64,000 nt of DNA. Origin: Mesostigma viride (Eukaryota; Streptophyta; Mesostigmatophyceae; Mesostigmatales; Mesostigmataceae). The DNA is taken from NCBI GenBank assembly GCA_009746045.1, contig RPFO01000041.1, positions 2,834,613-2,898,612 of the forward strand. The letters are read 5' to 3'. This document shows positions 32,464-43,295 of this stretch, one piece after another (positions within the stretch are counted from its first letter, which is position 1; every line of letters begins with the position of its first letter). The translations under genes were made by a program, and so were the position numbers. Under the pieces are notes generated by a model. That model searched no databases, was not told where the DNA came from, and worked only from the letters and a program-made list of their open reading frames with translations.

Positions 32464-33528
32464 TGTATCCCAAGCCTTATGGCCACCTGCAGCTTGAAGG
32501 GGGGAAAGTTAATGGAGTTTCATTTATGCATTCAGCATCCATCTTTTATTTCATGGGTCAAGTACCTTTGGCCTAAGAATACTGCTGAGGACCTTGCTGC
32601 CAAATCAGGATGGAATTGGGTTGATACGCGACAGCCATACCGGCTATGGAGGGGTGCCACGTGGCTGAATGACTTGTAGGATGTGGAGATTGCATTCTGG
32701 GCATCCAAATGTCAAAAGCACCCGTATATTATATTACTGGTTTAGTTTACATATCTAAGCACTGTCACTAGGGTGGCCTGATATACTAGGTGACCCTTTA
32801 ATACAGATAAGCACATCCACGTCGCTGTCTTCATAACAAACACAGGGGAAGACTCGGGCCTCTGCGGCATCCGAGAGGGCGCGACCGGGAACAACCGAGC
32901 ACCTTCCACGCGAGCTCGTACCAGGACAGCTGGACGTATCGGTGAGCTCATCGGGTGTCATCGTCTCACATAGCACAGTGCCCCCACGCTGTACAGGGAG
33001 ACAGCAGGCGGTGTGACGGATGAGAGAATACAGCAAGAAACAGTGCAGTCCGCGCGTACCAGGGGTCCGGGAGGCACATCCCAGAGCCCACGCCCGCGCC
33101 CACCGCACATGGTACAGCGGCCACTGCCCCTATTTCATGCGCAAACATCACTGCGGGCCAGTGGTGCGCCATGGATGATGAGGAATAATGAGTGGGGGGC
33201 GTTGGGGGGCCAAACCGTGGGGGGCGACATGGCGCGCATTACTGACACGCCCACAGGCCGCACGGCCAGCCCCCCACGCGGATGCGACGCCAAGGGTGTT
33301 GTCAGGTCGTGTGGCAACTCGTCCCGGCCCGCAGTGCTCCCATGCACAATGTCTGGCCTGCACGCTGGCTCCCCCCTGCCACTACGATGATGTTGCACCA
33401 CTGGCAACCGCCACCTGCCACGACGGCACCGTCGTCGGGTGCACATGGCATACGGCACGCAGGGGCTACTGCTGGCCCGCCGGGGGCTGGACATCTTGGG
33501 GTGGTGGGACGGGAATCCTCCAAGAAGA
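32464..33528. other. Noncoding stretch
   Basis: No supported gene. Open frames on both strands between 33010 and 33530 are GC-rich overlaps without recognisable motifs. The region lies downstream of the gene that ends at 33529 and may contain its 3' untranslated sequence. Confidence 0.4.
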
Positions 33529-34410
33529 CTAGGACTCTTGGACAGTCTTCATCGACTCGGTGGGGCTACCGCAGGGTGGCGTGCACAGGTGCACGTCGCA
33601 TCCCTGGCAGAACATCCCGCCGCACAAGGGGCAGGTTTCGGTGCATGTGTCGTAGCAGTCGCACACGGGCTCTTGGCAGCCGTCGCAGCAGCGCAGCGTA
33701 TGGCGGGACCAGCTCTTGCGGCACAGGGAGCAGCACCAATCGTGGCGCGCGGCGACCAGGTACCGCTGCTCACAGCCGACACACGTGGTGTACTTGATGC
33801 TGAACGCCAGGCCGCAGCCCGACAGGCACGCCGCTCGCATGTAGCGGGCATCGCCTCTGCGAGACTTGCTTCCCAGGACGCCGGCCTTCTGGCAGCCCAG
33901 GCAATCAGCCCCTTCATTCTTACGATAACCCTTCAGCATGGCCTTCCAGAGCATTTTCAATGCTAAGCTGGATTTCGAAAGACCAGGGAGAGCGTTGACA
34001 GCCGCAGATGCCTCTAGTAAACGGCGGCATATCCGAGACATTGCGTCAAATGCCAAAGGCTGATCGCACTTGACTATGACATGCTCATTCAGATCTCTAA
34101 AAGACTGGGAAGGCCAACGGACCATCGCCTTTTGTGCGGTTTCCAAGAAAACTCGCGATGTGGATGCCAGCAAGACGACGGAACGAGCATCCAGTAGGGG
34201 CAGAATGCACGAGTTCACAATGTCCACAGACTCGAAAATTCTAGTAAGGTTAATGCTATCAATCTGTGCATCTGCAAGGGAGGATTCCGACGCATCCGTT
34301 GCCTGTTCGTCGCCATCCATATGAAATGCCTCTACTGCGGACGTCGGGGTGCTTGACAAAAGCCGTTTTTCTGAAATTTTCAACAAGTCCCCTCGCTGGG
34401 ACCTCGCCAT
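33529..34410 (-). CDS. F-box-like N-terminus with cysteine-rich zinc-binding C-terminus, 293 aa
   Basis: A single uninterrupted frame begins at ATG 34410 and is one of the few intact non-transposon ORFs here. Residues 1-50 are polar. Residues about 62-92 (VDIVNSCILPLLDARSVVLL, then ASTSRVF) resemble an F-box helix set with the usual LPLLD..S...L...SR.F spacing. From residue 170 on there are over 20 cysteines, including CLGC (170-173), CVGC (210-213), CCSLC (226-230), CCDGC (241-245) and CPLCGGMFCQGC (260-271), suggesting several zinc sites of RING/PHD or B-box type. An F-box plus zinc domain would fit a ubiquitin-ligase adaptor, but no partner is visible. It lacks element-type neighbours, so a host gene is likely. 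Introns cannot be excluded. Confidence 0.6.
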   Translation of the reverse strand: MARSQRGDLLKISEKRLLSSTPTSAVEAFHMDGDEQATDASESSLADAQIDSINLTRIFESVDIVNSCILPLLDARSVVLLASTSRVFLETAQKAMVRWPSQSFRDLNEHVIVKCDQPLAFDAMSRICRRLLEASAAVNALPGLSKSSLALKMLWKAMLKGYRKNEGADCLGCQKAGVLGSKSRRGDARYMRAACLSGCGLAFSIKYTTCVGCEQRYLVAARHDWCCSLCRKSWSRHTLRCCDGCQEPVCDCYDTCTETCPLCGGMFCQGCDVHLCTPPCGSPTESMKTVQES

Positions 34411-34764
34411 GGCTTCTTATGACCCGACAACAAAAAATTAACTTTGGTAAACGAGCATGCTGACGAACTCCAAACACTCTTGTGCCTTAATTCCTTTCCG
34501 AGTAATATTTGACAGGATTGCTATAAAGAATATACCAGGTGTCGTCGCCGCAGGAATATCATCAACCATCTGCAACGCGCAAGAGGCTCCGTTGGGCGTT
34601 GAGGCGTTGACCCCCGGATGGGGGCTAAATGTCTGCCAGATCTGTCGTAATGCGAGCTTTTCCCAGGCAGATACGAGTCAGCCAGGCACACGCGGCGAAT
34701 TTCTGTTGGGAAACCCGCCGTTGCATGACTGGGCATCCCGCGTCGCGCCAGGAATCTCCTCTTG
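34411..34764. other. Upstream region of the F-box-like gene
   Basis: About 350 bp lie between the ATG at 34410 (minus) and element K1. It probably contains the promoter; no clear TATA box or other motif was seen. Confidence 0.4.
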
Positions 34765-34766
34765 TA

Positions 34767-35677
34767 CAGTTATTCCCGCTTTAAGTTGCGATCGCCCCCT
34801 AAAACTTGGCGCCGCAACTTAACGCGGGAACGCAACTTAACGGTAGAATTAGGCTAGCAGCCCACCACGTCCTCCTCTGACGGACTTCTATACGGCATTC
34901 GACAGCTCTCGTCAAGCCCGATCCAGCTGCAGCGTCAAAGCCGGCCAAAGTCCATTTTCCAGGCCAGATATTGTGGACAAACTGAAAGGCGGGCTGCAAA
35001 ACACGCCGTGGGCAGCCACGCAGTGCCTGCGTTTTATAACACAAATGTGTGTTTAACCCTCTGACTTCGGCTCTTTTTTTGGCGGGTTACTTAATTGCCA
35101 GTCGGCTTCACGTTTGACTGTGACAAAACATGGGAACAGTCGTGAGGGAAGCTTCATTTACTGTCAATGGCCTGCGTGTAAACAATAATAACAGCATGGA
35201 GGCCACATGCAGCGAGACTGCCTGTGGCCTCAACAACCTTGTCTTTGCCCTTTTGCGGTGCATTCGGCATGACTCATATGGTGGTAATTTCCGGCAAGAT
35301 AGTGTCTCAATTACAGATGACCATGCATGGCGGTCGTGGATTCTTATAGTGTACCGCAGCCCGCAGGCTGCCGGCAAAACTGAATTTGTAAGGTTGCATT
35401 CGCGCTTTTCACCTATCATTAGGCCAGCAGGCGGGGAAATTTGCGCGCCAGTGGGGCTTGCGTATTTTGCCCCCTAAAATCACGTAGCGGGTCCGGACTT
35501 GGCAAAAAATGGCCTCCTACGCGGCCAAAAATGGCCTGACACCTACAAATTGAGTCATTACCGCGTTAAGTTGCGATGGCCTCCATGCTTAAGTTGCGGT
35601 CGCCCCCCAAACTTCGGCGCCGCAACTTAACGCGGGAACGCAACCTTAAGAAACGCAACTTAACGCGGGAATGACTG
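34767..35677. mobile_element. Element K1: TA-flanked nonautonomous DNA transposon
   Basis: This 911-bp element has inverted ends CAGTTATTCCCGCTTTAAG and, reversed at the other end, CAGTCATTCCCGCGTTAAG, with TA on each side (34765-34766 and 35678-35679), as in Tc1/mariner or pogo-type elements. Subterminal copies of GCAACTTAACGCGGGAACGC occur in both orientations. No transposase is encoded. The inner part matches 39860-40300. Confidence 0.7.
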
Positions 35678-35683
35678 TACGTA

Positions 35684-35776
35684 CAGTCATACCCGCGTTA
35701 AGTTACGATTCTTAAGGTTACGTTCCCGCTTTAAGTTACGACGCCGAAGTTTGGGCGGCGACCGTAACTTAACCCT
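35684..35776. repeat. Inverted partial end of a second K element
   Basis: CAGTCATACCCGCGTTAAG begins 4 bp after the TA that closes K1, so the two ends face each other and create a long palindrome centred on GACTGTACGTACAGTC (35673-35688). The arms stay similar for about 90 bp on each side. Confidence 0.75.
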
Positions 35777-36639
35777 TGGATGGTGTCTAACTCGTTCCTA
35801 AAAGTAGTTACAGTACCAGTTGCACTTTGCACTATCAAGTCCACAAACCAACCTAATAACAATTTTAATATCCATATTGGGACCAAAGCACACACATATA
35901 TTGAGTTACTTGGGGGTCATGTTGGTGGTCATGTTGCAATGTCCTATATGGGTACATTTTAAGGACCCCCCCAGGGGGGTCCGCTGGGTGCGAGACATTA
36001 TACACCTAAAATGCATTTTATGTGGTTTAAACAGCTTTATTGGACCTGGCCTTGGAAAGGCAGTTAAATTGGTAGCCATTTATCAAGGAGACAACCAGCG
36101 CACCAGAAATCGGGAGAATCTGGACCATGGTAGCTCGAGCCTGCCGATATCTTGTCCGCATGTTCGAGTCGTTCAGGATGATGAAGATGAATGGTGATGG
36201 AAATGTGTATCCTTGTGCATTGAAATTATGGCTGGCTTACGTGTAGAGCGACTAGATGACCTAGACGGTGGGGCCGGAAACAGCATGCTTGATCAGGGCG
36301 TGTGTTTCGAGCCTAACTGGCCGGGAGTGTCTAGTGGTGCATGAGCACCATTGCTGCGATCGCTCTCCCACCATTTACGAGGAAATACCCGCAAATGGAA
36401 AACCACTGAAAAGGTAGCTAGTCAGTCATCACGTTAGCCATGCCATGATTCCAAACGTCCAAGAATTGCACACGGTGCAAAGGCAAAAAGCCGGAGGACA
36501 GCACTTTCAAATGTGCGGCGGGAACCAAAAGCCCGCGGATGCTAGAAAACATCGTGTTGCTGCAGCGACGCGACGATGTGGACAACGAATCCAGTGCCAA
36601 GCTCGGAACGGCCGCAAAGGAGATCTGGCATCACAGGGT
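35777..36639. other. Noncoding stretch
   Basis: No supported gene. It follows the K palindrome and lies at the 3' side of the reverse transcriptase fragment. It may include that element's remaining sequence, but no GIY-YIG or other domain is readable. Confidence 0.4.
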
Positions 36640-37548
36640 TCAGATGTGCGGAGATACTATGCGATCCAGCCGGTCCACGACCTGTTTGTAGAGCTTGTGC
36701 CAAGGGGTAGCACCGAACAGATGTGGGTGACGTTGCAAAAAACATCGGACTTGACGGAGCATCATGTCTCGGTCATAGTCTTTGACCAATAAACGCTGCA
36801 AGAGTTCAACAAGAGTCGTGATGAAATCAACACGATAAGAACAAAGACGGGAAAAACGATGTAACTGAGAAAGAACAACACCATATTTTGCTGTGTGGGA
36901 AAGGAGACTGTGAATATCGGGGTAACGAATAAAAGGAATTTGCTGGTATTTAGGATCCTTGCGCTTATCATAGACAGCCGTACGCCAGCCCTTCTTGTGA
37001 TGGGTAATGTTAAGATCGAGGTAATTGCAATGAGTATCCTCCGACGTGAGCTTTAATGTGAGGGACGCTTGCGGGCAGATGCCAGGCAGACCAGCGGTGA
37101 TATACAAATGGGTTGCGAAATCAGGGTTGTCGAAAGCGATGACATCATCAATGTATCGACATGTATGGATAAAACGCCTGATGAGAACATCATCGTTTGA
37201 GGCAATGAGATTCTCCATGAATACAAGCTCATAAGTGTATAGATAGAGGTTTGCAAGGAGCCCGGCACAGTTAGTGCCCATAGGGATGCCGATAGCTTGT
37301 TGGTATACATTGCCCGCAAAACAAATGAAGGTGTTATCAACAAGATAAGAGATCCAATGAACAAGGTCAGCCTTCGTGATAATATAATTATAACCATCCC
37401 GCACGATAGCACCTGCCGCGATCCCTGAGAGCCACGTTGCCGTGGGCTTGGTCTGAGAAACACGCACGTGCAGGTGGTTGCGCCCGTGAGGCCTACGTGC
37501 ATACAGACGAGTAAGGAGGCGATCTAAACGAGATTTATGGCTTCTGAA
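36640..37548 (-). pseudogene. Reverse transcriptase fragment, Penelope-like
   Basis: A minus-strand frame of about 300 codons carries core RT motifs: YQQAIGIPMGTNCAGLLANL (motif B region), TCRYIDDVIAF (catalytic YIDD), and NYLDLNITHHKKGW (motif D/E region), then a helical thumb-like end. The GIPMGTNCA...YIDD pattern is typical of Penelope-like and related non-LTR reverse transcriptases. Motif A (the first catalytic aspartate) and everything upstream are missing, and there is no ATG at the beginning (GTG preceded by a stop), so the fragment is 5'-truncated. No endonuclease domain is seen nearby. An older classification error is possible, because other rare RT groups share these motifs. Confidence 0.65.
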
Positions 37549-37664
37549 CACTCACATCACTGGCTGTCCCAGGGACCCAGCTGTACTATCTTAAAATAAC
37601 TGGAAGATGACTAGCAACTGAGTCGCCGACGTGAACTTGAGTGTTCCGGCGAGTGGTTATCGCC

Positions 37665-37726
37665 GGTAATATTGTGCGGAACCTGAGAAGCCCAAGTGGC
37701 AAAAAGGTTTCCGCACAATATTAACC
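37665..37726. repeat. Near-perfect hairpin
   Basis: GGTAATATTGTGCGGAACCT (37665-37684) pairs with 37705-37726 with two single-base bulges, across a 20-base loop. It lies just upstream of the truncated reverse transcriptase on its strand. It could be an element terminus or a structured RNA; nothing decides between these. Confidence 0.65.
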
Positions 37727-37761
37727 TAACTACGACACATGCTCAAGGTCGGGGGTCACTG

Positions 37762-38015
37762 TGGCACGCACTGATGGGTTTCCTAGACGACCACCTGACA
37801 AGGCGCTAAGGACCACTCAGTAACCAAGTAAACACAATTACACTTTGCATGCCATCCAACATGCATCAAATACATGCTGAATATGTTATGGCACGCACTG
37901 ATGGGTTTCCTAGACGACCACCTGACAAGGCGCTAAGGACCACTCAGTAACCAAGTAAACACAATTACACTTTGCATGCCATCCAACATGCATCAAATAC
38001 ATGCTGAATATGTTA
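37762..38015. repeat. 127-bp tandem duplication
   Basis: Two copies (37762-37888 and 37889-38015) appear identical by eye, suggesting a recent event. Confidence 0.9.
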
Positions 38016-38700
38016 TGAAATACAAGTGGGTGGCCACACACCTCATACCCCTTCACCGTCCCTCGAGCATGGCCAGACTTAAAAGCATGTGAATAGCAAT
38101 AATGATGATGGCACTAAAATGCCTAATCAGCATTTTCTATGTTTCTCCCAGGTTAGAGTGTTAAGGTTTATGCCAACCAAGCTAATCAACACTGCAGCGA
38201 CTCCTTAACTGCCCTACCTGAGATGGGCAACCAACTGGAACGATGGAGGGCAAGGAACCAAGGAGATCATGGCATACAAAGCTTGCATGCAGTCAACCAT
38301 GTCAACCAATTGGTTGGCTCAGCACATTGCAGTCTTTTCACATCATCATATCAATCAAGGGAAAGCTCGAATAAACCAATGGTGGCAGCTATCTACATGC
38401 AGTCACACAAATGCAATATCTCCAACATGATCGTCAATAAAACACTTCCTCCCCTGCACGATAAAATGGAAAGAAACCATTGGCAGGCCTCCAGCGCATG
38501 AGCGCTGTGATGTCGCTGCGAAGAGAGGGTGCGTCACTCTCACACAACTAGAAGCTTCCATACGCACAAGTTACATCCTTGCCAGAACACGTTTCATGAA
38601 ATACCTTAAACCTTCTCGAGAAGCAATAGGCTTCGACTGAAGCGGCCTTGACCACGACATCAACGAAAACAATTTAAAGCTGCCAGGTATTCGACAACAC
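38016..38700. other. Noncoding stretch
   Basis: No supported gene or element boundary seen. Confidence 0.4.
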
Positions 38701-39009
38701 CACGGCAAGCAACGGCGAGCTAGCTGGCGGAAACTGCCCAAAAAGAACGAAAAAAACTTCGAACGATGAGCTAATAGAAGAAAGAACTGATAGCACAGAA
38801 CATTCGAGACAAATCTATACCTTGCCCTCGCAGATCCCTCGCCCAGGCGCGCAACAACGGCCGTTCTTCCATGGAAGGTTCCGACATGCACTGCGGAGGC
38901 CTGAAGAATTACTTACCGAGAACGGCCGACAATGTAGCAAAAAGCACCAGTTTGGTTTGGAATTCAATGCTACCGATACGAATTCATCCTTCGCGGTCAA
39001 AAAGCCCCC

Positions 39010-39343
39010 CAAAACTGCGAATTTACTGCCGCTATCACGAATTCTATTTTATTCCGCGCGACGAAAAAAATGCAGTTTACCCCCCATGCCGATGGCAGTA
39101 AAAGAAAGCAGCGATATTGTGTAAATCAGCTACTTGCCGCCACAAACCAACATCATTAAATCATCGTCTTCAACATTCGAGCATTTTTTTGGCATTTCTC
39201 TAGCCTTACATTGCTAGTTTCGCCTAAACGCAGTCGCCATGGCCACTTCCGCAAGGGGTGCGCGCACCGGGCACCCACTTTTCACGGTACGGCTGGTACC
39301 GCGAATTTTTTGGCGCGGAAAAAATTCGGCGCGCCGCGTCCCC
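39010..39343. repeat. TTAA-flanked repeat family R1, copy 2
   Basis: This matches the reverse complement of 55636-55980 over about 330 bp, including GCCATCGGCATGGGGGGTAA and the CGTCCCC end directly before TTAA (39344-39347). Weaker similarity continues upstream to about 38700. Confidence 0.7.
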
Positions 39344-39347
39344 TTAA

Positions 39348-39860
39348 TGCAGCATCCATGGGGGGTCCCATTATAGGCATAGCTGGCGAAATTCTTAAGG
39401 CATCGTCCATGGGGGGGGGGCATTATGGGCGCACATGCGCGTAGGCCACGTGCTACTAAGCATTGCTGCATCATTGGCCCAGTCCTATGTATAGGACTGG
39501 CAGTATTTGGCGTGTTTCAGGCAGTGCCAGTGGCCAAATTGAGTCCAATTTTTTGCCACATGTCAAGATCTATATTGTTTACTACATGCCTGTATTTTTT
39601 TAAACATGCATATGATGGAATTAATTCAATTTTTGCCACTCATGCTTCCACACAAATATGCAAATTCGCCGAGGGTGCCATACATCCGTGTAATTTTTAG
39701 GTGTTTGGGTCAAATTTTCACTTATGTAGTATTTTTGCCAGCAAGAGGACATCAAATACTCCATAGACCCACATCTAAGCATCTTGGATGGACCCCCCAC
39801 CTAGTCACTACACGCGGTTGAAAAAGGTCAACTCAGTCCTATTATTAGGACTGAGTTGGG
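39348..39860. repeat. Stretch bounded by two related palindromes
   Basis: CCAGTCCTATGTATAGGACTGG (39479-39500) and CAACTCAGTCCTA-TTAT-TAGGACTGAGTTG (39829-39858) share the core CAGTCCTA-n4-TAGGACTG. The 330 bp between could be a small element with TAGGACTG inverted ends, each end abutting a reversed copy. No gene. Confidence 0.45.
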
Positions 39861-40630
39861 TTAGGCGACGAGTTAATGGTAGAATTAGGTTGGCATCCCA
39901 CCCCCTCCTCCTCTCACGGACTTCTACGGCACGGCATTCGACAGCTCTCGTGAAGCCCGATCTAGCGGCTGCAGCATCAAAGTCGCCCGAAGTCCATTTA
40001 CCATACCAGGAATCTACCGCTGTGAGAAACGGAAGGCGGGCTGCCCGCCGGGCGGCCCGGGGTGCCGCAGCCGGCCGGCGTGAGCCGGCAGCCAGCCAGC
40101 CACACAGAGTGTCATCAATGCGGCCCCGCCTGTGCGGTTTTTCTGATACCACAAATGTGCCGTCACTGATGTCAGTGTGCTTTCGGCATGATGGATGGTG
40201 GTAACTTCCGGCAAGTTGTCTCAATGATGGGCGCCCTGCATGCTCTGCGATTCGTATGCACCGCACGGCAGTCCGCAAGCTGCAAATTACTATTAATTGG
40301 AAAGTAACTGAGGTTGCATTCAGTCATGCTTTTCACTAATTGTCAGGAGGCGGGGATGATTGATGAATTGTCTGCGCGCCCATGGAGCTTGCGTATTTTG
40401 CCGCCAAAATCATGAGCCACATTATTAGCGGGTCCGGACTTTGCAAAAAGTGGCCTCACACTGCTGCGCGACCAAAAACGGCCCGACACCTACAAATTCA
40501 GTCATTACCAAACCTACAAATTAAGTTGCGATGGCACCGATGCTCAGGTTGCGGTCGCCGCCCAAACTTCGGCGTCGCAACTTAACGCGGTAACGCAACC
40601 TTTAAAAACACGACTTAACCCGGTAATTAA
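39861..40630. repeat. Degenerate K-family element, copy K2
   Basis: This is collinear with 34840-35640: TGGTAGAATTAGG..., CATTCGACAGCTCTCGTGAA, GCGGGTCCGGACTT and GCAACTTAACGCGGTAACGC all recur. The ends are eroded, with AATTAATTAAG in place of the expected right terminus. Confidence 0.65.
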
Positions 40631-40884
40631 TTAAGTAATGACTAATAATGAATTAATAACATAACTCTGTTGGGAGCCGGGAGGTTATATAACACATAGC
40701 CCTGAGAGGGGGCATATGGTTTCTAACTAACCCTTCAACTGTCTGAACTGGAACCACCAGAACGGACTGAGTTGGGGTATCTTTGTAAGTACGAGAGTAT
40801 CTAGCCAATTGTGGTGGTGCCGGTTACTATTTCGGGCTAGAACGACATCTGTCAAGTTACTGTCAGATTCGTAAAACTCAACGC

Positions 40885-41395
40885 TTGCTAGATTACCTAC
40901 GCCTCGGCGTTGCGCAATCAGCCCCCCCCCCGAATACCCCGAGCAGGCGGCAGGCTCGCATCCTAAGCCTGCAGGACAAAATCCATGCGATGAAAATCAC
41001 TATTATTCCCTGCGTTTCCCTTCCCTCCGTTCCATCCCCACCCCCACCTTCCGCTGTATCCACCCCCATCACCCGTCGCCGTTCTCCCCTGTTGGGCCAG
41101 CAGGCATCCTTGGCCCTTGCAACTTTCAACGTACGTACATTGCTAGCAGATGGCGACCATAGCTACGGGTAGAGGAGCTTGTTGCCTGTTGCATGGCACA
41201 CCGTGTGTCTATTTTAGGCGTGCAGGAGCATCGTCGCACGGTGCCTTCTGGCATGGTGCTCACTGACCGCCTGGCAGGCGGTTGACGTTTTTACTTGGCT
41301 GGCAGTGGGACGCCAAGCCAAGGCGGCGTTGGCCTTTTGTGTTCGCCGCTGGCAGCTGCCAGCCTCAGCACGCTTAAGCTTCTAAACCCCCGCCT
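40885..41395 (+). pseudogene. LINE endonuclease domain, 5' part (element E)
   Basis: The frame has an N-terminal proline-rich leader and then LALATFNVRTLL, a typical start of the AP-type endonuclease domain of non-LTR retrotransposons. After a frameshift near 41167 it continues with MAHRVSILGVQEHRR and later GSGTPSQGGVGLLCS, both characteristic endonuclease blocks. A stop at about 41282 also interrupts it. It is cut by element F at 41401. The same reading continues without loss at 49242. The encoded enzyme would nick target DNA for target-primed reverse transcription. Confidence 0.7.
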
Positions 41396-41400
41396 TATGG

Positions 41401-41967
41401 TGTTACGCTGCAGCTCGGCTTGCCCAAATCCAGGTGACGAATATTCAACATGAGGATGCCATGACACAAATGTTCATCATAAAGCCTTCCATCATTAGTG
41501 AAATATATTCGGCACAGCCAACTCGCGTTGACCGCTGCCATGCAACGCGAGGCTACAAAGGTGTAAAGCTTGCTACCGACCATGCGCGTCTGCAAACATA
41601 TACTTGCGCATCCGTGCACTTACGCACGGAATGGATTGCGCTTAAAGTACGGCCCTGCCACGCTGGCAGGCTACTCGCGCATGTCGGAATAACAATCTCA
41701 ATGCTGAATCTGGACGGACATTCAGCATAATGCGGGGCAGCCAAAAGGCCCCGCCTGCCGCCGGCGGAAAGACCAATGTCACTAGGCCGCACCGGCTGAG
41801 TCAGCACAGAACTGCATACTGCGGCCACATTGCACGGCGGCACAGCACCACATGGCGCCACAACTACGAGCCACGTGGCACAGCGACATTGTGCCACGTG
41901 TCAACAAATGATTGGCCGCTACTTGATATTTCACATCTGACCTATCTGTGATATCTGGACCCTAACA
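41401..41967 (-). repeat. Element F LTR (3' LTR in element sense)
   Basis: 567 bp, TGTTACGC at one end and CCCTAACA at the other. Preceded by TATGG and abutting the polypurine tract. Confidence 0.88.
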
Positions 41968-43295
41968 CAAGTCCTTTTTCTTTCCTGAGTTGGAGTGAGG
42001 CTTAGAAATAAGATATGATGTCAAAAGTACTACTAGTGGAGTCCCTACTCATTCCAGCATCTTCAGGAACTAGGGCAAACCACCGAGGCGCGCTTTTGAC
42101 ATCGCGCCCTCTTGACAACAAACCTATTTCCCATCACAAAAACTCACTCCCAACTCATAATAGGAAAAATGGGTCCAGATGCACAATGGCCTGCCACAGG
42201 AAAAAACCAGCGACCCTGGCGAAAAAACCTGTAGAAGAGGCATTACTACTCGCCTCCAGACCATAAAGACAACCAACAATGGTCGTCTAGGATCTTGCCA
42301 ATCGCTTCACAAGTACTGGAGGGGATATACAGCAAACCAACAGAGTGGGAGAATCATTACATCGGTCTAGGTCCCAAGCAATGGATCTTGACCAAAAGCA
42401 TTGCTGGTGACATCTCATTTCCAGAGAGACAGCGATACCCCTTGTTTTGGCCAGTTAGCCGAGCACCTCGGCATCATCCAATGCTGGCCAGCAGTGTGGG
42501 TGCAGCTTTCGTGGGATAAAGGGTAAACCCACGCAAGCATCAGCCATCAGACCAAAGCAAGGAGGAGCACAAGCTCGACCCACACCCACACAAGGGCATC
42601 AACCCAGCACATAGGCAGCACTTAAATCAAGCTGCCAAAAGGAAAAGCTGCCTCCTGTTCGCATGGCAACCGTCATCAATACTGGTCCCAAGAAGCCAGG
42701 AGGTAAACTCCCACATCGTCCATCGTCATCAATGCTGGCATCCGTCACCAATGGCCACAAGAAGCCATGAGTCAGACGCCCACATCTTCAATACCCATCT
42801 CAGGGTGTTCTCCCTCCAGCTTTGAATAGCTGCCAAATTATGGGGAAATGGGCCTCAATACGAAGCAGTCATTCTCCAGCTTGACCACTCGCAAAGCCCA
42901 CCGTTGAAGGAGCCATCCCCATGCAGGCATAATGGCACAAGAGCGAAGGCAAGAATCCACAAACGAAAGTTGTGTTCAGAGAGCAATATCCTTCAATGCA
43001 TGGTGTCCCTCCACACTACTGGACCAGCCAGCCAATCAACTCCTTGAGTGCCTCTCACACATGAGGTGCATAAGGGTATATACCAAGGCACCACAAAGAC
43101 ACACAGCCTTATCAAATCTTGTACACGACATTGTGCCACGTGTCAACAAATGACGTGGCAACATCACAATGGAAAAATATAGGATAGTTCCCAAGAGATC
43201 ACATGTAGAGGAAATGGATCTTAGAATCCTTTCTAACATATTGATGGTTAGGCATAATGGCCAGTTATACCCAATCAACAATATTATTCTAGAAA
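41968..43295 (-). other. Element F interior, part 1
   Basis: No gene. It contains the polypurine tract at its edge and a 28-bp copy of LTR sequence near 43127-43154. Confidence 0.6.

Noticed and set aside
32742-33532. Overlapping GC-rich ORFs on both strands
   Set aside because: No motif, no consistent start, and frames on opposite strands are equally long; composition explains them.
41553-41897. 114-codon minus-strand ORF, repeated at 48827-49171
   Set aside because: Both copies lie entirely within the LTRs of element F and have no domain; duplication reflects the LTR pair, not a gene family.
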